DNA of 64,000 nt from Sinohyriopsis cumingii (taxonomy: Eukaryota > Mollusca > Bivalvia > Unionida > Unionidae). A model generated the notes under the pieces. That model was given only the letters and a program-made list of their open reading frames with translations. It made no database searches and was not told where the DNA came from. Every line of letters starts with the position of its first letter. Position 1 is the first letter of the stretch. Positions 1-12,120 of the stretch are shown piece after piece. The position numbers and the translations under genes are program-made. Location of the stretch: the NCBI GenBank assembly GCA_028554795.2, contig CM068827.1:137524268-137588267 (forward strand), in the 5' to 3' direction.

Positions 1-202
1 TTAATGTAAAGTAATAAAACATTCGAATGAGGAAAGATTATGTGGAATACTGTGTTAAACGGTATTATATGGAGGGCTACTTGTAAATAGTTACCTAATA
101 AAGGTCAACAAGGCTATAAGGCTCATAAGCACAGAAAAGCCATCGGGATAATGGACGCACTATTACTTACAGGTTGAATCAGTTAAGACGTAAATGGCAT
201 TC

Positions 203-210
<8 letters not shown>

Positions 211-276
<66 letters not shown>
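211..276. repeat. (TA)n microsatellite
   Basis: Uninterrupted TA dinucleotides, about 33 units. It lies about 135 bases upstream of the first recognisable FABP exon, so probably within the preceding intron of that gene. Confidence 0.95.
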
Positions 277-281
<5 letters not shown>

Positions 282-411
282 CTTCTTCTATTTGGAAGAT
301 CTTAAACATTAATCAGTTTAGAGCATTTACTTTTGGGTGAATATTTGTTTCAATAAAGAACAGGTTTCAGTTTAATTGGAATGCTTTTACGAACCTACCT
401 TTTCTTTACAG

Positions 412-513
412 ACGACATTTTCGCTAGAAGGAGACAAGCTAATAGAGAGGCAGAAGTACGATGATTTTGAGGCCGTCGTGAGCAGAGAGCTTCAAGGGAC
501 ACAGCTTATAGCA
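412..513 (+). CDS. Fatty-acid-binding protein (FABP/lipocalin-like), penultimate coding exon
   Basis: This exon encodes part of a small cytosolic beta-barrel carrier of fatty acids or related lipids. It follows a pyrimidine-rich acceptor (TTTTCTTTACAG, ending at 411) and stops at a GTAAAT donor (514). It is exactly 102 nt, the usual size of the third FABP exon, and opens in phase 0 for 34 codons. The product begins TTFSLEGDKLIERQKYDD and continues to VVSRELQGTQLIA, matching the late beta-strands of FABPs: a TFxLEGDKL strand, then a strand with the conserved Arg of the xxVxREL motif. FABP genes normally have four coding exons, so the first two should lie to the left of the window. The assignment rests on motif match, exon size and the fitting next exon; a CRABP or other intracellular lipid-binding subfamily is possible. 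Confidence 0.85.
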
Positions 514-766
514 GTAAATGTTCCCTAATTAGTAGCTATTACATAAGTGGTCATGATTTTTGTTCTCCTCAAAAACAATATTATTTCTATTACAAGGAGT
601 TCGATTTCGTTATTTCGATATAACTGTATATAATTAGAATACGAAATTTGAAATCGGTTAAGATGGAAATATAATTTATAAATTTTGTCCAAAACGATTT
701 AAATTAATGACTACGCGCGATATCGTTCAAAATGACTTGGAAAGTTAGTCACCAGATCGAAGTTTG

Positions 767-790
767 CACACACACACACACACACACACA
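767..790. repeat. (CA)n microsatellite in FABP intron
   Basis: Twelve CA units inside the last FABP intron (514-828), about 40 bases upstream of the final acceptor. The rest of that intron shows nothing recognisable. Confidence 0.9.
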
Positions 791-828
791 TACTGAATGA
801 ACTAATGAACTAATATTTTATTTTCCAG

Positions 829-879
829 ACTATTGAATCGAATGGAGTTGTAGCTAAAGTTACCTACAACAAAGTCTAA
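829..879 (+). CDS. FABP, terminal coding exon
   Basis: The acceptor TTTTATTTTCCAG ends at 828. The exon continues in phase 0 and encodes TIESNGVVAKVTYNKV followed by TAA (877-879). Its 51 nt length is exactly the usual size of the last FABP exon, and TYNKV corresponds to the final beta-strand, which in many FABPs reads R-x-Y-x-K. The conserved Tyr and Lys are present. The Arg two residues before the Tyr, which in many family members binds the ligand carboxylate, is Val here, with a Lys one position further upstream. No clear AATAAA was seen in the next few hundred bases. Confidence 0.85.
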   Translation, partial: TIESNGVVAKVTYNKV

Positions 880-1359
880 TTCAGGAGAGGCGATCAAGTA
901 TATATATTTATTAAACCAGGAGCACATATATACTTTCTAAATTAATATTATCATTGTTATTTGTCCTCGATGCAATTAACTGGATAAAACAAGGCAGGAT
1001 TTAATAGCACTCACAAGGATATAAATACGCATCCAGTATTTCTTTTCTTCTGGACAAACTTCATCCTATTACAGTCCACTACTCACTATTCAGGTGTGAA
1101 CGATCGACGTGTTCAGGAGCCCACTAATGTGTTTAGAATTGTTACGTTAATTTTGAATTTGGACCGGTACAAACATAAGATGACAGATTTAGGATTTCTA
1201 CTGACAGGTTATGACCGGGATTATGTTTGATTCATGTACAGTAACTGAGGGCTAAATCGTATGCATTTTGCGTGTGATGCATTATATGCGCTCTTATTGG
1301 ACCGATGAATATTTAAACCCTGTACGTGGATGCAAGGCCGTTACATCTTTGGGTTATCA
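880..1359. other. FABP downstream flank, no gene seen
   Basis: AT-rich sequence following the FABP stop. It presumably contains the 3' UTR, but neither a polyadenylation signal nor a second gene could be supported. Confidence 0.6.
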
Positions 1360-1540
1360 CAAGCTGGAGTCATACCATATGATCTAAACCCAAATGTGTA
1401 ATTTATCTAGACTAAACACAAGCTGGAGTCATACCATATGATGTAAACCCAAATGTGTAATTTATCTAGACTAAACACAAGCTGGAGTCATACCATATGA
1501 TATAAACCCAAATGTGTAATTTATCTAGACTAAACACAAG
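1360..1540. repeat. 59-bp minisatellite, about 3 units
   Basis: Three near-identical 59-bp units, each starting AAGCTGGAGTCATACCATAT and ending near CTAGACTAAACAC. Unit starts are at about 1361, 1420 and 1479. The copies differ by single bases (GATCTAA, GATGTAA, GATATAA). Confidence 0.95.
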
Positions 1541-2055
1541 TTAAAACCGTCCTACCGCACGGGATTGAATGCGTCTCTGAAATCAAAGCCAATAGCTGTA
1601 TGGTTAGTGAATGATGCGTTATTGCCACTGTTGTAAGAATTACTGTCAGGAATTTACACGAGAATATTTTTAAGAAAAATAGGTGGACTGAATAATATAG
1701 TGCTGTTGGCAAACCAAAACTGTTTCCTGGTTAATAGAAAATTTACACAAAGGTAATTAAAAGTATTATATGTTGTTTTTGTTGTTATTCCTTCAATACT
1801 CTAAATTCTATACCATTTGAGGCCGGCATAACTAGCATAATAAAAAAGCCAATGCTTTATCTGAGAGTGAAATAATATTTAGATGCTGCTCTGAGAAAAA
1901 GAGATGGCATCACATAAAGTGTTTGATACAGTAACGCAAACTAGTTTCCACAGTGCCGTTGAATATTGAAATATAAGTCAATTCTTATATTCTTTGAATT
2001 ACCATGTATTTAGTTACCAGTACACTAATATGTATGAAAGTACGCATGCTGATCA
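1541..2055. other. AT-rich intergenic sequence
   Basis: No coding, RNA or repeat structure recognised. The 60-codon open frame here is typical of chance. Confidence 0.5.
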
Positions 2056-2310
2056 GTTTGCCTACCAGTCAACCACTATTGAGGCAAGTCAGCATTCCTG
2101 CCCATAAAGCAGTTTAACTACCAGTCAAGCACTATCGAGGCAAGTCAGCATTCCTGCCCATAAAGCAGTTTAACTACCAGTCCACCACTATCGAGGCAAG
2201 TCAGCATTCCTGCCCATAAAGCAGTTTAACTACCAGTCCACCACTATTGAGGCAACTCAGCATTCCTGCCCATAAAGCAGTTTAACTACCAGTCCACCAC
2301 TATTTGTGAA
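2056..2310. repeat. 56-bp minisatellite, about 4.5 units
   Basis: The motif CTACCAGTC recurs at 2062, 2118, 2174, 2230 and 2286, a strict 56-bp period, with CAGCATTCCTGCCCATAAAG in each unit. Decayed relatives (CCAGTCCACCACTAT-like, CATGAATCAAT-like) continue irregularly to about 2760, so the array was once longer or is eroding at its right side. Confidence 0.93.
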
Positions 2311-2760
2311 AATATGCATAATTTTCCATGAACCATTGTAACTACCAGTTCTTCACTATCAATTCTAGTCAATAGGCGTATCCATGAATCAATTTGCCAG
2401 TCAACAACATCTAGGCACGTCAGCATGCTTGCATCTGAATCAATTTAACCATCAACACCCCATTATGTATTCAAGTCAATTAGCTTATCCATGAATTAAT
2501 ATAATTACCAGTCAAGGACTGTCCATTATAATCTGCATACTTGTTCCTGAAAATATTTAAATACAGTCCACCACTATCCATTCAAGTAAATGTGCTTGTT
2601 CAGAAAGCAGTTAATTTATGAGTCAGTCATATCTATACAAGCCAGAATGCTATCCATGAATCAATACCAGTCCACCCTTATCCATTCAAATGACCAAGAT
2701 TGTCCACGAAGCAATTTAACTACCAGTCAACCCACATATATCACAAGATTGCCAGTTAGG

Positions 2761-3059
2761 CTATTCCTTCCCAATACATTAATACCGTGAGCAAATGAAT
2801 TTATCAATTAAAAAAAAAAAAAATTATCGTAGAAATACATTTGTTTACAATACAAAACAAAATATGCATACAATCATCATGTTTGCTTAGAGACAGCAAG
2901 TTACCATAAAACACACATATATACATGTATACAGACAGACAGACGGACATATAGACAGACAAACATAAAGATAAGTTGGTAAATAGACAAATACAAACAG
3001 ATGCTGCATCGAGGTCATTGTTGAGAATGAACCGCTCAAAAGAAAAACGCAAATAAATA

Positions 3060-3099
<40 letters not shown>

Positions 3100-4111
3100 C
3101 ACGAAGATAGCAACGGGTCGAGAGTGGATATGCAAACTCTTGTTTTCCGTGTGCAACGCTTGGGTACATGGGTATCATGATCCAAAGTCTATAAAATAGC
3201 ATTAGTTCTTCTACTTGTACATTGTTCAGAATTAAAACACTCTAAATCTTCTCGCAGCTATGTAAATGTGGAAGAAATAACAAAATCTAACATAGTTAGA
3301 TATAGTATAAACAATTTTGTTTGGTAGACAAATTTTATGAACTCGTTTTTAGATAAGACAAGAACTAGTGCTTCTTTTAAAGATATTGGTAAAACCATGA
3401 ATCTTTAGGATTGTATTAGATACAACGTGAACTGTGCCAATATCATTTACTTTGCATTCTTTACAAGCATTGCCCATGATTCTTACAAGTGATTGCAAAA
3501 AAACTTTGTCTCTTCTTATAGAGTGATTAATTTATTCAGAGCTATTAATTATGTACAGCTACATCAAATATGTGAAACTGTATAGTGTATTTATCTATCT
3601 ATCTATCCATCCATCTATCTATCTATCTATCTGTCTGTCCATCTCTGTCTCACAATATATATATATATATACGATTTATTAACAAATAGAGATAAACAGT
3701 TTTAGTAATATTAGTATTATGTATAATACACGCTTATTAGAAGAAAAGAAAATAAATTACAAAAAAAAAAAAAAAAAAATTACAAAGATAAATGTAATCA
3801 ACATATATACTAGTATAATCTTTATAGCTGTTAAAGTGGTTATCAGAACTCAATTTATTTAATAAAAATATGATAAAAATATGGTGTGCATTACGGTTAC
3901 TATCAAGTATTTTATAAATAATTAATCAAGTATTTTATAAATAATTAATCATATTATATTGATAATTAATTACAAATTCAATTTCATTTTTTAAAGAATT
4001 AGTAAACTTATTTTTATGTTATTAGATTATACTTTTACCAATTAAGATTTTCTGCAAAGTAAAATAATATGAAATATTCATATCTAATTGTAAACAGGGG
4101 ACATAATTCAG

Positions 4112-4112
<1 letters not shown>
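2761..4112. other. AT-rich stretch with simple repeats only
   Basis: It contains poly-A at 2811-2823, (TA)n at about 3064-3098, a TCTA/TCCA tetranucleotide tract at about 3590-3640, a short TA tract near 3655-3671, poly-A near 3761-3779 and a direct repeat of TCAAGTATTTTATAAATAAT at about 3902-3948. The open frames here are translations of these simple repeats. No gene seen. Confidence 0.7.
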
Positions 4113-4155
<43 letters not shown>

Positions 4156-4195
4156 AAAAAAAAAAAAATAATAAAAAAATAAAAATTAATAAAAA
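4113..4195. repeat. Poly-A / A-rich tract next to the Penelope-like element
   Basis: A long A homopolymer degrading into A-rich sequence, directly beyond the 3' end of the minus-strand Penelope-like reading frame. It could be part of that element's tail or an independent simple repeat. Confidence 0.8.
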
Positions 4196-4199
4196 ATTA

Positions 4200-5543
4200 C
4201 TAAATGTCATATAGTGTTTTTGAATTTAGACCTTTTGGATATACCGTGTTAAGACGGTGAATCCAATAGGTTTCCTTTAGTAGACGTTCCATTTCAGAAT
4301 CAGCTTTAACAATAGGTTGGAAGGAGAAATCTTGCAATGTATGGGAATTTTTGTTAAAATGTGCGGCAACATGAGATGAAAATGGTTGATCGATATAATT
4401 TTTTATATCTGATCTATGTTGGTTCATACGTTTAGATATTTGTTGACTGGTTTGTCCAACATATTGGATGCCACATTTTTTGCACGTTATCAAATAAATA
4501 ACATTTGATGTTGCACAATTAATGTCACAACGCATATTAAAAGTTTCTTTCGTATTATTACTATTGAAAGAAGTATTTTCATTAATAAATGAACAGTGTG
4601 AACATCTAGGTCTATTACATTTAGTTGATGATCCTATTTTATATGATGGTTTTTCTAATTTGGAATTAGTTAGGAAATCTTTCAGATTTTTAGTCCTTTT
4701 ATAAGCAAGTGTGGGTTTGCTTTCGTGTAGCGATTTAACACTTGCTTTACATGATAAGTTTAATAAATCCCAATATTTATTGATAATCTTACCTATATTA
4801 GGCAAACTTGGATTATATTCAATAACAAAAGGAATGATATCTTCATTTCTATTTTTGATTTTATATTGTAAAGATTCAAGCTGTGTAAGAGAAGATACCT
4901 TTTGGAAAGCAGTATTAATGATGTCAATAGGGTAATTTCTATTTAAAAAATGCTGACCTAGCTCTGTCAAGGATGATTTAAAAACAGCATCATCCGAAAT
5001 AATTCTTCTGTATCTTTTTGCTTGACTATATGGTATCCCATTTTTACATGATTTAGGATGGCATGAAGAATATTCAACATACTGATGAATATTCGTGTTT
5101 TTAACATGAACCATGGTAGTAATTTCATTATTTTCATTTTTCATGACATCAACGTCCAAGAATGAAACTTTAGTTTTAGAGACATTGAATGTAAATTTTA
5201 TTGTTGGATGTAATTTGTTTAAACTGTCTATAAAGTAATAAAGGTCTTCTAATGAATAACTCCAAATCATAAAAATATCGTCTAAAAACCTTAACCATAC
5301 ATCCGGTTTTAAGAGGCATTTATTTAGAAAATCATTTTCTAATTTTCCCATAAATAAAGATGCATAAGCAGGTGCCATAGGACTACCCATTGCTGTTCCC
5401 ATTTTTTGGAGATAGTTTTTATTACCAAATTGAAAAAAGTTATTTTCGAGCACAAGTTTTATCAAATCACAAATATGTTCTTTGGATAGTTTATACGTAA
5501 ATTCGTTATCTTCAAGATAATATTTACACGCTTCGACACCATC
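4200..5543 (-). mobile_element. Penelope-like element fragment, RT plus GIY-YIG nuclease
   Basis: A long uninterrupted minus-strand frame encodes the C-terminal two thirds of a Penelope-like retroelement protein. Visible parts in order: the RT segment [20 protein letters not shown], the catalytic [12 protein letters not shown] (the DD pair of the RT active site), FLDVDV, a Cys-rich zinc-binding motif (CNRPRCSHC), then the GIY-YIG nuclease signature ([19 protein letters not shown] followed by KRMNQH), and the C-terminal [14 protein letters not shown]. The frame ends in TAG at 4200-4202. The N-terminal RT motifs are absent: the frame runs straight into a TA array at 5544. The long open frame suggests a young insertion. 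Penelope-like elements reverse-transcribe a template and insert using the GIY-YIG nuclease; they are neither LTR nor LINE elements. Confidence 0.92.
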
Positions 5544-6324
<781 letters not shown>

Positions 6325-6570
6325 CTCTACGTATTGCATGATTCAATGCCCAATCAGTAGGATCACCGGAAAAGCGCACAGAAATAGTTAATTTTATCAA
6401 CGATCAGAATATCAGCGTCTTTTTCTTGACAGAAACATGACTAAAAACATCAGGCGATGAGCCCAAGTGCGCGGATCTAACACCCACCGGTTACTCAATC
6501 AAGTCGTTCCCCCGTCATTCTCACGGAGGTTGAATTGCTGTCATCACAAAGAACTCAATGATCAAACGTT
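6325..6570 (+). mobile_element. Decayed LINE, endonuclease fragment (CR1/L2-like)
   Basis: The plus strand reads NAQSV, then EIVNFINDQNISVFFLTET, then an in-frame stop where Trp is usual, then LKTSGDE, DLTPTGYSIKSFPR and HGG. This order is characteristic of the N-terminal APE-type endonuclease of CR1/L2-like non-LTR retrotransposons (NAQSV..K, LTETWL, DLTPxGY, GGG.A). At least two in-frame stops show it is dead. No RT follows: the sequence breaks into an (ACACA)n run near 6575-6601. Confidence 0.7.
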
Positions 6571-7059
6571 TTAACCACAACACAACACAACACAACACAA
6601 ATCATATGGCGAATAACGAGCCTTTCAAGTGCACTGGATCCAGCAAGGGATCACGTGTGTCAGGGATTGATTAAGATAAATGCAATAAACTGACAACGAA
6701 CAGCTTGAAACTAGTATCTAGCTAGCATGAGCGCTTTCGACTCTTTCATGAGTCTTTTTCAAAGGCAAATGTAAAACATAGACAAGACAAAACAAATAAA
6801 ACAGAGAAACGGTTATGTTTGCGAAAATTTACAGTGCTGTTTCTACAGGAATTGAACCTTTTAACTAATATGTGTCAACTAGTTTATTGCAGCGTGTTGC
6901 TGATACTAGAAAATATGTGTATTGACTTTGAAATTGATGTGCCATCAAGACATCTGTTATTTTATGTAAATTTATTTAAGCGCAGATTATATCTCGGATA
7001 TTACATTGTTATATTAGTCCAAGGGTATTAAGCAAATTTAGATAATTATTTAAAAGAAA
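6571..7059 (-). other. Short ACACA repeat and possible 3' end of the next Penelope-like remnant
   Basis: A CAACA pentanucleotide run at about 6575-6601 is followed by sequence that could be the 3' UTR of the minus-strand Penelope-like remnant that follows (its protein C-terminus lies near 7100). The phrase CTTTCGACTCTTTCATGAGT near 6730 resembles terminal stretches of such elements, but this is inference. Confidence 0.3.
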
Positions 7060-7870
7060 ATGTTATTTGGGCCTGGTTGTCTTTTTCTAGTCTTCTTGGT
7101 TTAAACCGCTTGGTTTCAATGTTCTAAGGCGGCGTATCCAGTAAGATTCCTTTTCTTTCCTGGTTTGGTGACACTAGTTGGGACTGTGAGCATTTGCAAT
7201 AAGTGGTATATCAATCAAAGTGTGGTCAGGCGATGAGAAGTGTTCTGCGACCGGACTCTGAATAACATTTTTGTCATCAGTCAGATCTATGAAGGTTGAT
7301 CCTTTTGTTAGCTTTTGAGTTTCTCCGACATACTGAAGGTTACAGATCCTATAGGTGATGAAATAAATGACATTCTCTTTTTTGCACGTTTGATTTGACC
7401 ATGCATGTTTAATTTGTCTTTAGTCACTGTGCTGGAAAATGTCCTAGTCTCTATCATATGTTGACATGTTTTGCACCTTTTATCGCCACAGGGGCCATAT
7501 TGACTAGCTTCGCATTTAATTAGTGATTGGCGTCAGCTTTACCCTGACTAGGAGGTTCTTTGGTCTCCGGTAGGATACGACAGGTTTGCTAGGGAGGATT
7601 AACTTTAGTGCGTCCGACGATTCCACGATGGGCCGGTGTTTTCCGATGATTTTACCTACTTTGGGGTTGTCTGTATGGTAGGTCAGGATAAATGGTATCC
7701 TATCGGCCTTTTCCTTCTTGCCATATCTGAGTAGGTCATCGCGGTTTGTTTGTTTTGCCCTATGGGTTGCCTCCGTAATCAGGTCTTTGTCGTAGCCTCG
7801 GTAAATTAAATGTTTAGATAGCTCTTCAGATCTTTTTGGGAATTACGACTGGTACTAAATGAACGAATAT
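7060..7870 (-). mobile_element. Decayed Penelope-like element, a different lineage
   Basis: On the minus strand, short conserved blocks appear in the right order: RIPFILTYHTDNPKVGKIIG (about 7650-7710), VIYFIT and QYVGET (about 7325-7375, the GIY-YIG nuclease core), and ESYWIRRLRTLKPSGLN (about 7100-7155). These match the linker, nuclease and C-terminus of Penelope-like proteins. The wording differs from the 4.2-5.5 kb element (for example WIRRLRTLKPSG against [12 protein letters not shown]), so it is a separate family. The reading frame is heavily decayed and the RT part is missing. Confidence 0.75.
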
Positions 7871-8059
7871 AGCAATTTTATAAACGTGAACGTGCATCTG
7901 AAATCAAATTATGTCTTTTCCTGATTTGCCCAATGCTAATGATGTATTCCTGCAACGTCAAAAGTCTACCTCAACATTCTCTGATTTTTGTTGTTATTTT
8001 GTCAATGAAAGTAAGGGGCTTATGATCACTGAGTACAGTAATCGTTTACTCTGGTTTAA

Positions 8060-8190
8060 GTTTTAATATTCCTTATAAGAATTGCCTCTGAATATTTTGT
8101 GGCCACACACTTTACAGTCAATAAGTATTTGTTGCCTGACGTGGTATTAGGTAAACGAATAACACGGTTTATCATTATTCTGTTAAATGG
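8060..8190 (-). mobile_element. Ty3/Gypsy-type LTR retroelement fossil, integrase fragment
   Basis: The minus strand shows a short integrase-core match (NKYLLTVKCVATKYSEAI), the region where Ty3/Gypsy integrases read 'LT..D..T.Y.EAI'. It is a small old fragment. No LTRs, gag, RT or RNase H were found around it. Confidence 0.6.
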
Positions 8191-8394
8191 CTCGTCAAAT
8201 GTACGGGTGTAAAAGAGTGTATTGGAGAGGTAGTACCTCTGGTGGAAGAACAGTCGTGCCACTTCAGCGGTGGCTCGTCCATGTTTGGTCTCCAACATGC
8301 ACCCAGCTCGTACATTTGGCTCAAAGAAGCTCTTACATTTGTAGCAACCACAACTCTGAAAACCGCTTCGACTGGCGGATAAAAAAGGTGAGTT

Positions 8395-9300
8395 ATGGCT
8401 TGCCTAACCAATCATGGGAAAACTGGATTCAAGAAGGAAACGGACAGCTATTTCAACAGGCAGGAAGACGAATCTGTCTTTTGGAGCGAAAGAGGAAGTG
8501 CCAAACGACACGATGCCGGAATCGATTTTGCAGTGAAGTCAGAATTTGTTTGCAAACTAACTGCACTTCATAAAAGGTGTGAAAGAAATGCATATGACCA
8601 TGAAACTGTCCTTATCGAATGGAAGAAAGCATGTAACGATCGTCAATGCCCACACTCCAACCATTGCCAATCTTGACGAAGTAAAGGGCACATTCTGTGA
8701 AGAACATACTTTTCAGTCCCATGTTCTCAGTCATGCTCATTGATTTCTTCAGAGATGGTGACTTGGGAATTGGCATCAGATACCGAATTGGTGGCAAACA
8801 GTTTAGCCTCGTGAGGCCTCGAGTAAAAACTTAACTCATGGCAGATATCGACAAAGACTTACTACTTGCTGTTAACTGCGCCCTCAACGCTGGCTCTGAA
8901 GCGACATGCGTCAACAAGTTATCTGATGCTTGCACAGATTTCGGCCTTAATAAAGAAAACAAAGAAGACCGAAGTAATGAATCAGCTAGCCACAGGAAAA
9001 TTATGTCCTGACCCAAATATAAGTCAACGGCCAACTGAGTGCAGACAACAGGTTCACCTGTCTTGGCAGCACTCTGTCCGAGAACGTCGTAATGTTACAG
9101 CACTTGTCTTCTACTCACGGAATATACGATACGAGTCCAGTATTTGTTATAATAAATTGAGTTTTATTGTGCACGAGGTTGACAAAGGTCAAGTCACATA
9201 TTCCTTGAAGCAAAATAATCATCCGGCACTTTTCTTACTGCAATACCGTGACCAGCACCTTTCAGAAGCTCCAATGGAATGACCACCACTAATATGCTGT
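8395..9300 (+). mobile_element. Decayed LINE, APE endonuclease joined to RT
   Basis: Plus-strand blocks appear in LINE order. The endonuclease segment reads ESVFWSERGSAKRHDAGIDF and SEFVCKLTALHKR (8440-8590). The post-nuclease segment reads AHTPTIANLDEVKGTFCEE (about 8645-8705). RT pieces follow: FSPMFSVMLIDFFRDGDLGI with IRYRIGGKQF (8708-8810), NCALNAGSE with KLSDACTDFGL (about 8872-8945), and KKTEVMNQLATGKLCPDPNI (about 8965-9030). The catalytic YADD region is eroded, and most of the RT between the nuclease and the GDxGIxIRYR block has been deleted. This resembles the LINE proteins often annotated as 'craniofacial development protein 2-like' in invertebrate genomes, and may belong to the same broad group as the 24.2-25.7 kb LINE. 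Confidence 0.75.
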
Positions 9301-10863
9301 TCATACTATATTGTTTATACAGACAATTAGCAAACTAACCAACCAGAAAGTTACTTACCACTTACCATACGATAGAACAATCCAGCGTGAACATTAATCA
9401 GGGTACCTTCATTGCTCTGTGAACAAAACTCGAACTGGTAATCCTGGTTCAAGGTTGCCTAATGGCTAAATATGTGTAAAATGAGAAGAACACAATAATT
9501 GCAACTGATGACTTTATTTCACTCATCAATAAACATTAATTACATAACATAATAAAATACTTACTTATGTCTAATTAAAACATGACTATATAAAAGTATA
9601 TTCTTTATGCTCATGACTCAGTAATCATTTGCTATTGACCCCTAAATGACTAGCTAAGGGAGTTTGATGGGATAAACTACGAATTAACTGCTGATATGAC
9701 GTCAGAACATCAGTCTGATACCACACTAACCACTCATTACCAGCAGGTGCACATAGTGGTCTCCATTTTCACATAAGGACCACATTCTTCACAATCTAAT
9801 AGACTAATACATTTGTGGCTTCGGTTTCGCAAATGACACTCTGAAACAAACAGGAGCCCACAGTATCGTGTTCTCGTCGAACAATGAGTCAATTTCTTTA
9901 GAATAAAAAGAATGATTTGTCAAACACATGATAACTATGATCAATACCTCCTGACAGACCAATGCCAGGAGAAAAGTGTCCGCATTGAAAAGATTCACCA
10001 ATACATATGTCACCTAAAGAAATAATTTCATGATCAATGTCATTCTCAAGAGCTCTCTTCGACCTCACTCAAGTAACGTAACAATGAGTGCATATCTCAT
10101 TAATTTCAATCTCAACATGATCAACTTTCTGGTCCAAACAGATATACGTCAATTAACCACAACTTTAGCTTGATCTAGGTTCATTGCTTAGTAAATAAGT
10201 AATGTCCTAAGTGGGTAAATAAATTAATGTTCTCTAATCCACGGGTCCTGAAAATTGAAAAGAACATTAACAAATTTGCACTCTACACCTTGAATAAGAA
10301 CACGTTCACTAGAAGACTTCTCAGACAAAGGCAAGGTACTTTGTAATACAAAACTATCCGAGGCTCATGTTCTTGTTGATATTTCAATAGGGATGGACTT
10401 GACAAAATCACCAATAAATCCTGAATCAGAAGCGGAAGCTTTAACCACTTGTTAGGCCATGTGAGCGGTCAATATTTTTGTTCTTTTCAGTTTATGTCTA
10501 GATTTCTTTATTCAAATTATAGTTTATTAGAATTTTAAACTGCTCAACAATAGCATTTGACTAAAACATTAATTTGGAATTATAGTGAATTTAGTAAACG
10601 ACATTTTGGATTATATTATTGTGATCCATCAAGCGACTAGTAACACATCATCACATTGTAAGCCATTGACACGTTAACACATTCAAGACTACAGGCATGT
10701 CAACGCATTCAGTATTGGAATCTATTTTGATCAATACTGGAAATCAAATGAAACTTTGTTCATTTTGACTTGTGATTGGGCTTTTAAGACTATCTGAGAT
10801 TTAATTCACAATATTGCAAGCTAAATGGTTCTCGCTCTACCTTGTCACTTAGTTTCAAGAGTC

Positions 10864-10907
<44 letters not shown>

Positions 10908-11466
10908 AAAGTTTGCCCCTTTATCCCACCACTATCAATCTCCAGGAGTGGGACGGACGAAAAGTGTATCCAAACGCAGAGGTTCGAATGTAATCGTTTC
11001 ATTACAGCGCTGACAGTAAGGTGGGAAAATAGGCCAAAGGGGTGGCGGCAAAGCGGCTCGTCCTGGGTCTGTTTCACTGGCTGGCAAGACCTTTAGTTTC
11101 CGCTGTAGGTAACGATGGCGATTTGGTTGTATGATCGTTTTCACTTTAATTAGTTCTTTATGTTTGAGCAGTTCACTTGTACGTCCATATGATGTTTCAT
11201 TACGTCATACATATCGATTTCATTTAGGATGTGCGTAAACTCGTCGTTCAAACAAAACAAAATTGTAGTAACTTCCGTCATACGGTTTGGACTAGTATTT
11301 AGTTGTTTTTTTCACCCATGCGACAGCGAAATCTAGCTTTTTTGCAAACCTTACTTTGTCTTACTCAGTCTAGTCATCTCAGATCATTCGTGTCAGTCAA
11401 AGTGTCCACTCGCACAAAACTACTTTTATAAAAGAAAACCTTGTTATCTTCTGCTGGGCCTGACCA
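9301..11466. other. Intergenic sequence, no gene seen
   Basis: AT-rich sequence with one (AC)n microsatellite at 10867-10903. Open frames are short, and those around 10790-11096 are translations of the AC tract. No protein, RNA or transposon similarity recognised. Confidence 0.55.
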
Positions 11467-11593
11467 CAGGAGTCTGACGTTTAATCAATAAGGTACGATG
11501 AAATCTCTGACAATAAGAAATCACCTTAGCGGTACTATTTGATTTCATGTCAGAGATTTTGTCGTACTTTATTGATAAAACGTCAGACTCCTG
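11467..11593. mobile_element. Fold-back (MITE-like) element A
   Basis: An inverted repeat with arms of about 55 bases (11467-11522 and 11541-11593) around a loop of about 18 bases. The outer end reads CAGGAGTCTGACGTTT on the left and AAACGTCAGACTCCTG on the right. The arms differ at a few positions. It has no coding capacity and could fold into a long hairpin. Classification as a MITE or fold-back transposon is inference. Confidence 0.8.
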
Positions 11594-11744
11594 TTGCCTG
11601 ACGTAGTTGTTTTAAAAATTACCAACAACAATAATAACAACAACTATATAACAAAAAACATAGTAACCTCAGTTCCATCCATCTTTGAGAACACACATAC
11701 AAAGCATTTCTTGAGAGACAGACGTACATGATGTCGAGCTATTT

Positions 11745-11992
11745 GGTATTTTGTCAGTTAGTTTCACACAACATGGTCAATTTTATCCTATATGCAGGCG
11801 TAACTCAGTACATTTACAGGTCAGCGTCATTAAATGTATCTAAAGCTACTACCTAACTAGTTTTAAATGCTTCGTGTGAAACGAATTATATACTGTTAAA
11901 TACATTTAGAGTCGCTGACCTGAAAATTGATTGGGCTACGGATAGGATGAACATTTCCATGTTGTGTGGAATTAACTATGACGGACAACTCT
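11745..11992. mobile_element. Fold-back (MITE-like) element B, imperfect long palindrome
   Basis: Left-arm landmarks ACACAACATGG, ATCCTAT and CAGGTCAGCG (about 11766-11830) recur as reverse complements on the right (CGCTGACCTG, ATAGGAT, CCATGTTGTGT; about 11912-11975). The arms are about 95 bases with several mismatches around a central spacer of roughly 60 bases. It carries no open frame of note. Confidence 0.75.
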
Positions 11993-12019
11993 AATCCATG
12001 CACATAGACTAGTACTTTA

Positions 12020-12120
12020 CACTCCATAGCCTCGTGGAGAGACAAATAATATAACCCCTTGACAGGTACTTCCTTGTCTTGGCCTAAAATCCCAACAAAG
12101 ATTCTATTAATCAAGGGACA
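12020..12120. repeat. Half-copy related to fold-back element C
   Basis: The block CCTCGTGGAGAGACAAATAA, followed by a TAACCCCTTGAC-like and a TCCTTGTCTTGGCCTAA-like stretch, matches the loop and right arm of the fold-back at 12883-13014. No matching left arm is present, so this is a partial or solo copy of the same family. Confidence 0.7.

Noticed and set aside
8187-8573. 128-codon plus-strand frame
   Set aside because: It is a shadow across the boundary between the minus-strand Ty3/Gypsy integrase fossil and the plus-strand LINE nuclease piece, which explain the sequence better in other frames.
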